Shown here: one piece after another, positions 32,389 through 36,453 of the stretch | How the letters are laid out: the number at the start of each line of letters is the position of its first letter | Position numbering within the stretch: the stretch's first letter is position 1 | NCBI RefSeq assembly: GCF_900128965.1 | Contig: NZ_FQUL01000023.1 | Coordinates: 1 to 36,453 of the forward strand | Source: Ferrithrix thermotolerans DSM 19514 | GTDB lineage: Bacteria > Actinomycetota > Acidimicrobiia > Acidimicrobiales > Acidimicrobiaceae | Direction of reading: 5' to 3' | DNA: 36,453 nt | Notes under the pieces: generated by a model | What the model saw: the letters and a program-made list of their open reading frames with translations, nothing else | What the model was told of the DNA's origin: nothing | Database searches by the model: none | Made by a program: the position numbers and the translations under genes

Positions 32389-34947
32389 TTAGGGAAGTTT
32401 TGCGATCTGACTGCTAACCGCCTGAGAGGTGTTCTGCAGCCCACCAAGGGTGGCTTCCATAGCAGAGAACTCTTGTTCCAACATGGTCTGCTCCGCCTGA
32501 ATCATGGGTGTATAGTTGTTGTACTGTGTCTGCAGTCCACTTATCTGTTGTTGCAAAGACGCAATGGTATAGGTAAGGGAACCATTTATCGGTGACGCAG
32601 CGGCATTACCCACATACGCAAGCCCGCCTGCGATACCCTGCGTATAGTTTATGGTCCCTATGTTTGTAGAAGACGTAATACCAGGTGCCGTAACAGTAAC
32701 TGAAAATCCAGGGATGGTTGAGCTTGATAAAGGCACAGCTAGAGTTTGACCGGTTCCTGTAGCAGCTATGCCGTCGATGGAACCCGCCACATCTGTGCCT
32801 GCAAACGATGCGCTACCAGTGCTCCCAGCCAAGCCCGTCTGTCCTACCCCAGTCGCCGTTGAGGTCACAGAGAACGACTGAGCTGAGCCGTAGTTGACCG
32901 AGTTGACAACCAAAGTCGTGCCACCAGTCACTGTCGCCACAGAAGCATTGAGACTTAGACCAGCGCTCGAAAAGGCTTGATTCAACCCTGAAGCTATAGC
33001 TGAAAGGCTCTCGCCAGCAGTCGCAGAGTACGATGCGGTTGAGCCACCTTGAGAAAACGTCAAGGTTTCAGCACCAACGATTGTACCGGTAAGGGAGGTA
33101 GATCCTGTATCCACGGCTTGGGTCGCTGAGTGCGTTACGTTGATCGCATAGCTCCCAGCGGGTGTTGTGTCGGGCGCATAAAGTAACGATGCTCCTGATG
33201 CGTAAGTGCTTGAGGAAGGTGTGAAGTTACCCTGTTGCGTGAAGATCTGAGCAACCCCTGAGGGGTTGGCGGCATACGCAGACAGGAAGGTACTTTGGTT
33301 GAAGTCTATTGTGCCGGCACCGGTTACAGAAACACCGACTGCCTGAGCACCATCTAAAGAGCCGGATCCAATTGTCTGTGCTATGACTCCCAGAATCTGT
33401 TGCGTTAGAGAGTTCAGGTTCGAGTCACCCATAAGGGGACCGCCTGTGTTGGTGGAGTAGTTGTATCCCGCATACTTGTTTATGTCAGAGAGTGCCTGAT
33501 TGGCGGCGTTTACAAGGTTCTGAACCTGCTGCGCCATCGCTTGACCATCTCCGGAAACCGACACGGTAACTGGAGTAGAACCGGGCGCTTGAGCGGACTG
33601 TAAGTTAATCGCAACATCTGGCAACAGTCCAGTAACGCTGTTGGATGCAGAGTCCAAAATGTATCCCTGCGACCCTCCGACCTGTAGCTTTGCATCTTGT
33701 GCTTGAGTTACTGTGTTGAATCCCCCAAGGTAAGAGGTGAAGGGGGTTTGATCCATCACAATCGCACCATTTACGCCTGTGGTGTTCGACGCTAGCTGAA
33801 GAATGTAGGAACCAGATGCCACTTGAACAGCAGATGCCGTAACTCCTGCGCCGGAGTTGTTGATGTTTGAGACGACGTTCGAAAGACTACCGTTTCCAGT
33901 AGAGACGTTCTGGGCGGTAAAGGTTCCCTGCGACAGTCCAAAATCTCCAACTCCAGCGGTAATCGTACCTCCGGTTCCATCGCTAAGAGTGACGGTGGAA
34001 CCAGCACTTACATTGTTTATTGAGTTGGAAGTTCCATCCAAGGTGACCGTACCCGCAGTACCATTAGACACGGTCGCTTGGGCGGTCATGCCAAGGGAAC
34101 TGAGAGCATTTCCTCCTGTCACCTGCAACGATGCTGAAGAACCTAGCAACGTAGTGCCTATTTTCAAGGTACCTTGAGGTGTCACCGTTGCCTGGAGAAG
34201 TTGGCTACCGGCCACGGTGGAGGCTGAGTCGATCGCTGCTGCTAGTTGGTTAGGGGTATACGTTCCCGAAGCAATCATGAAGTTGTAGGCCGTGCCGTTC
34301 ACGGTTGCTGAAAGCACATCATTCGTTCCAGTTGAGATTGTAACAGAAGGCGCTAGTGCGGATGATCCTTGAGCTACACCGCCAGTTAGAGCCTGTGTGA
34401 CATCGAAAGTGTGGGTTCCAAGAGCCAAAGACGATCCGGTAAGGGTGGTAACTCCGTTGGCGGTCGCTGATGTAGAGAGAAGAAACGGGGAAGAGCTGGC
34501 GACGGTCGCTGAGGTCGATGAGACGCTTTGGGAACTGGCAATCACATCCGCCTGAGCAAGCTGGTTTACATTGAAAGAGATACTGCCTGGTGACGCTCCT
34601 GGACTGGCGGTTGCGGTAGCGACAGCAGAGTTTGACGAGGTAGCTGTCATGGCGTTCCATAGAGATGCTTGTGAGATAGCATCCGCAGCGCTTTGCAGCT
34701 GCGTGAGATCCCCGGAGAGCTGCTGATAGTCTCCCATATTTGCATTGAGTTGGTTTATTTGATTCTGAATATCGGTCTGAGGCAACTTATACGCCGTCAT
34801 CAAAGCTTGTATGATCTGCTGCGTATTTATACCCGAGATTAGCCCATTGAACGAAAGAACAGGTCCATTACCAGAGGTATTGAGCGTGTAGTTCGAATAG
34901 GGCAATGTTGAGTTAGATGCGGAAGAGGTGCCACTGACTGTACTCAT
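32389..34947 (-). CDS. fliD: flagellar filament cap protein FliD (oversized)
   Basis: The 852-residue product has a FliD N-terminal domain (LSFNGLISGINTQQIIQALMTAYKLPQTDIQNQINQLNANMGDYQQLSGDLTQL) and a C-terminal domain ending in SLQQQISGLQTQYNNYTPMIQAEQTMLEQEFSAMEATLGGLQNTSQ. Between them lie several Ser/Thr/Gly-rich beta modules, with SGAQAVGVSVTGAGTIDFNQSTF and LSDINKYAGYNYSTNTGGPLMGDSNLNSL in the usual FliD middle section. FliD is usually 450-600 residues; the extra length is mainly in the outer beta domains, including two blocks with the AGESLSAIASGLNQAFSSAG-type repeat form. A hairpin lies between it and fliC. GGAG is 11 nt before the ATG. The identity is firm; the insertions could be surface-exposed adhesive modules. 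Confidence 0.95.
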   Translation of the reverse strand: MSTVSGTSSASNSTLPYSNYTLNTSGNGPVLSFNGLISGINTQQIIQALMTAYKLPQTDIQNQINQLNANMGDYQQLSGDLTQLQSAADAISQASLWNAMTATSSNSAVATATASPGASPGSISFNVNQLAQADVIASSQSVSSTSATVASSSPFLLSTSATANGVTTLTGSSLALGTHTFDVTQALTGGVAQGSSALAPSVTISTGTNDVLSATVNGTAYNFMIASGTYTPNQLAAAIDSASTVAGSQLLQATVTPQGTLKIGTTLLGSSASLQVTGGNALSSLGMTAQATVSNGTAGTVTLDGTSNSINNVSAGSTVTLSDGTGGTITAGVGDFGLSQGTFTAQNVSTGNGSLSNVVSNINNSGAGVTASAVQVASGSYILQLASNTTGVNGAIVMDQTPFTSYLGGFNTVTQAQDAKLQVGGSQGYILDSASNSVTGLLPDVAINLQSAQAPGSTPVTVSVSGDGQAMAQQVQNLVNAANQALSDINKYAGYNYSTNTGGPLMGDSNLNSLTQQILGVIAQTIGSGSLDGAQAVGVSVTGAGTIDFNQSTFLSAYAANPSGVAQIFTQQGNFTPSSSTYASGASLLYAPDTTPAGSYAINVTHSATQAVDTGSTSLTGTIVGAETLTFSQGGSTASYSATAGESLSAIASGLNQAFSSAGLSLNASVATVTGGTTLVVNSVNYGSAQSFSVTSTATGVGQTGLAGSTGSASFAGTDVAGSIDGIAATGTGQTLAVPLSSSTIPGFSVTVTAPGITSSTNIGTINYTQGIAGGLAYVGNAAASPINGSLTYTIASLQQQISGLQTQYNNYTPMIQAEQTMLEQEFSAMEATLGGLQNTSQAVSSQIAKLP

Positions 34948-34990
34948 CTAATCGTGTACTCCTATGTCAATTGAAACGAACCGGGTGACG

Positions 34991-35028
34991 ACCAAACGAA
35001 GATGACAGATACGCCATCTTCGTTTGGT
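34991..35028 (-). terminator. strong hairpin between fliC and fliD
   Basis: A perfect 14-bp inverted repeat (34991-35004 and 35015-35028) with a 10-nt loop begins 10 bp after the fliC stop. There is no T-run after it on the minus strand, so it is either a partial, U-tract-less terminator or an mRNA-stabilising 3' end of fliC. Either would let flagellin be expressed far above fliD. Confidence 0.6.
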
Positions 35029-35038
35029 TTGCTGGTAC

Positions 35039-35872
35039 CTAGGGAATCAGCTTGAGTAGGAGCTGTGGTAGGGACTGTGCTTGAGATAGCATGGCTATGC
35101 CTGACTGCATCAGAACCTGTTGAGACGAGAACTTAGTCATTGCTTGGGCAACGTTAGTGTCGACCAAAGTCGAGTAAGCAGACTGAACGTTTTGCTGCCC
35201 CACCGTATCATTAGCTATAATTGCCTGAATCTGGTTCTGAGTAGCTCCGACGGTAGCTTCAGTAGACGCCACGTATTGAATAGCGCTCTGTACCGCTACC
35301 ATAGCAGAAAGTGCGGCTGAAGAAGTACCGATTGATATTGCTGCCGAACTTACGCCCATTGAAGTTGTGTTTAGAGTCGCTATCGAAACTACAACTTGAT
35401 CAAAGCTACTGGCATATGCTCCTATCTGGAAGGACTGATTTGAGTAAGTCCCGTTAAGCAACTGCGTTTGGCCAAACTGCGTACTGTTAGCGATCTGATC
35501 CAGCTGATTTTGAAGAGCTTGGAATTCTTGCTGGTCCGCCGCCAAAGAGCCTGAGTTGGCCGTACCTGCGTTAGCGGCTTGAGTGGCGAGCTCGTTCATC
35601 CTTTGGAGAATGGAGATTTGCTGGTTCATAGCACCGGCTGCAATCTGAAGGACAGAGATGCCGTTCTGACCGTTGTTTATTGCCACTCCAAGTCCATTGG
35701 CCTGAACATCCAGGCCTTGGGAAATCACATAGCCCGAGGCGTTATCCGCAGCTGTTTGGATTTGGAGACCGGAAGACAGCTCCGAGATCGTCTGCTGCAT
35801 GGCGTTGCTAGTAGCGTTCAAGTTATTGTAGGCATCAATTGCCGAAATATTAGTGTTTACCGAAAGGGACAT
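35039..35872 (-). CDS. fliC: flagellin FliC
   Basis: The 277-residue protein is a compact flagellin. The N-terminal D0/D1 region reads SLSVNTNISAIDAYNNLNATSNAMQQTISELSSGLQIQTAADNASGYVISQGL and includes the ILQRMNELATQAAN segment. The C-terminal D1/D0 region ends TNVAQAMTKFSSQQVLMQSGIAMLSQAQSLPQLLLKLIP. Only about 60 residues lie between them, so the exposed D2/D3 domains are essentially absent. I chose ATG 35872, with AAGGAGG 6 nt upstream, over an upstream in-frame start (35905) that would add a non-flagellin peptide. It is the first gene of the filament unit and has its own promoter candidate. Confidence 0.97.
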   Translation of the reverse strand: MSLSVNTNISAIDAYNNLNATSNAMQQTISELSSGLQIQTAADNASGYVISQGLDVQANGLGVAINNGQNGISVLQIAAGAMNQQISILQRMNELATQAANAGTANSGSLAADQQEFQALQNQLDQIANSTQFGQTQLLNGTYSNQSFQIGAYASSFDQVVVSIATLNTTSMGVSSAAISIGTSSAALSAMVAVQSAIQYVASTEATVGATQNQIQAIIANDTVGQQNVQSAYSTLVDTNVAQAMTKFSSQQVLMQSGIAMLSQAQSLPQLLLKLIP

Positions 35873-35931
35873 TAATTTCCTCCTTGAGTTCCCTGTCCTT
35901 ACCAATCGAGATGCTCTGCATCACGAGCCAC

Positions 35932-35960
35932 CTTTTAGGTCGCACCAAATCCTTCGTCAA
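35932..35960 (-). promoter_or_regulatory. candidate sigma-70-type promoter for fliC
   Basis: On the minus strand TTGACG (35955-35960) is followed after 17 bp by TAAAAG (35932-35937). The -35 matches five of six bases and the -10 four of six, with optimal spacing. The start of transcription would lie near 35925, giving a leader of about 50 nt. No GCCGATAA-type sigma-28 element is visible within 200 bp. Confidence 0.45.
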
Positions 35961-36160
35961 CCAGATCTTTATCCTTTAGCAAATTCTCGCTTACTCAGAC
36001 TTTGACAATGAATGCCTCCAATTTGGACGTCTATGCCACGGCTGGATGACGTCAGAGAGATACCGTAATTATCTCATAGTCTCTGCTATCTACTTCCCGT
36101 TTCGCATGGCACCTTTGCATGCATCTTCGCTAACCCAACTTTCGATTGACCCCCCGAAAT

Positions 36161-36198
36161 CGGCCCAAAACAGGCCCCATGCGGGGCTGATTTGGCCG
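36161..36198. repeat. imperfect inverted repeat near the presumed left end of the IS
   Basis: The arms CGGCCCAAAACAGGCCCC and GGGGCTGATTTGGCCG pair with small gaps around an ATGC loop. A further TTTGGCC copy lies at 36202-36208. It lies about 140 bp upstream of the transposase start and could be the subterminal structure of the element or a hairpin that shields it from outside transcription. The true terminal repeat cannot be set without the right end. Confidence 0.4.
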
Positions 36199-36294
36199 TA
36201 ATTTGGCCCTCGTAGAGGGGTGATTGGAGAGGATTCCCTGGTCAGGGGGTTGGGGGTTTTGGATGTAGTGCCCCAAGGACTGGTGCTAGTGCTA

Positions 36295-36300
36295 TATAAT
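36295..36300 (+). promoter_or_regulatory. -10 element (TATAAT) upstream of the transposase
   Basis: A perfect TATAAT lies 38 bp before the transposase ATG. No good -35 is seen at 16-18 bp upstream. It fits a weak promoter of the IS transposase. Confidence 0.35.
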
Positions 36301-36337
36301 CCTTAACAGGGTATAACAGCTGGTATGCTTGGAGCTA

Positions 36338-36453
36338 ATGTTCATCCGGGCCAAGGAGACCAAGAACCGGACAACCGGTACTACCTATGTAAAGCATCAG
36401 TTAGTACGCTCGGTTCGTTACGGGGACAAGGTACGCCAAGAGATCGTCATGGA
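36338..36453 (+). mobile_element. IS1634-like (IS4 group) transposase, N-terminal fragment
   Basis: The frame is open from ATG 36338 (GGAG just upstream) to the window edge, 38 codons. The peptide starts MFIRAKETKNRTTGTTYV and continues with HQLVRSVRYGDKVRQEIV. This resembles the start of IS1634-family DDE transposases, with a basic FIR(K)-type start followed by a RLVESYR-GDKVRQR-like strand. The catalytic DDE core is outside the window, so intactness is unknown. It lies 465 bp upstream of fliC on the opposite strand and marks the right boundary of the flagellar locus here. Confidence 0.6.

Larger units (their letters stand above)
35873..36337. other. intergenic region between fliC and the IS transposase start
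   Basis: The left part (to about 36120) is the fliC leader and promoter and contains a GAGATA/TATCTC inverted repeat (36057-36075). The right part (from about 36150) is G+C-rich, contains the hairpin at 36161-36198, and probably belongs to the insertion sequence. I see no gene in it. Confidence 0.5.

Noticed and set aside
32700-34900. Repeat-like DNA inside fliD that could suggest a tandem array or CRISPR
   Set aside because: The repetition comes from Ser/Thr/Gly/Ala-rich codons in beta modules; there are no regularly spaced identical repeats.
35961-36060. Sigma-28-like promoter for fliC (TAAA or TCAAAG followed by GCGA-type sequence)
   Set aside because: The candidate elements have wrong spacing (about 10 bp in place of 15) or match only half of GCCGATAA; the sigma-70-like pair closer to the gene is better.

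Overview
The window reads as a chromosomal segment of a motile, Gram-positive-type actinobacterium. Three things suggest this: moderate G+C, very tight gene packing with many GTG/TTG starts, and a large flagellar locus without the outer-membrane ring genes flgH/flgI. The gene order and protein style fit class Acidimicrobiia (Acidithrix/Ferrithrix/Acidimicrobium-like), but that placement is inferred from general knowledge and was not tested.

Region 1 (1-7949) is metabolic and transport DNA. It holds the 3' end of a peptide-type ABC transporter solute-binding protein (+), a cytoplasmic YwrD-like gamma-glutamyltransferase (-), a divergent TauE/SafE (TSUP) anion permease (+), and a minus-strand cluster of acyl-CoA dehydrogenase, enoyl-CoA hydratase and a class-C-beta-lactamase-like esterase. 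Next comes a minus-strand membrane protein with an ion-channel-like pore loop.

Region 2 (8050-29771, all minus strand) is the flagellar core, in two apparent transcription units. The upstream unit is flgB-flgC-fliE-fliF-fliG-fliH-fliI-fliJ-[NlpC/P60+lytic transglycosylase]-fliK-flgD-flgE. It builds the rod, MS ring, switch, export ATPase and hook, and it ends at a clear intrinsic terminator (19173-19207). The downstream unit is flbD-motA-motB-fliL-fliM-fliN-fliO-fliP-fliQ-fliR-flhB-flhA-[FlhF-like]-[small membrane protein]. It starts just below a sigma-28-type promoter motif (19093-19119) and encodes the stator, C ring and type III export gate. A 373-bp non-coding gap lies between flhB and flhA.

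Region 3 (29772-36453) contains a divergent MFS transporter (+) and a filament unit on the minus strand: fliC, a strong hairpin, an oversized fliD, fliS and a small FliT-like gene. At the right edge a partial IS1634-like transposase begins (+).

The main points of interest are: a FlhF-position protein with no P-loop; a FliM without the N-terminal CheY-binding peptide; a bifunctional peptidoglycan hydrolase inside the fliJ-fliK interval; a FliD of 852 residues; and separate promoter types for the flagellin and the motor/export unit. I found no wholly new system. The flagellar set is also incomplete within the window: no flgG/flgF, flgK, flgL, flgM, fliA, flhG or che genes.
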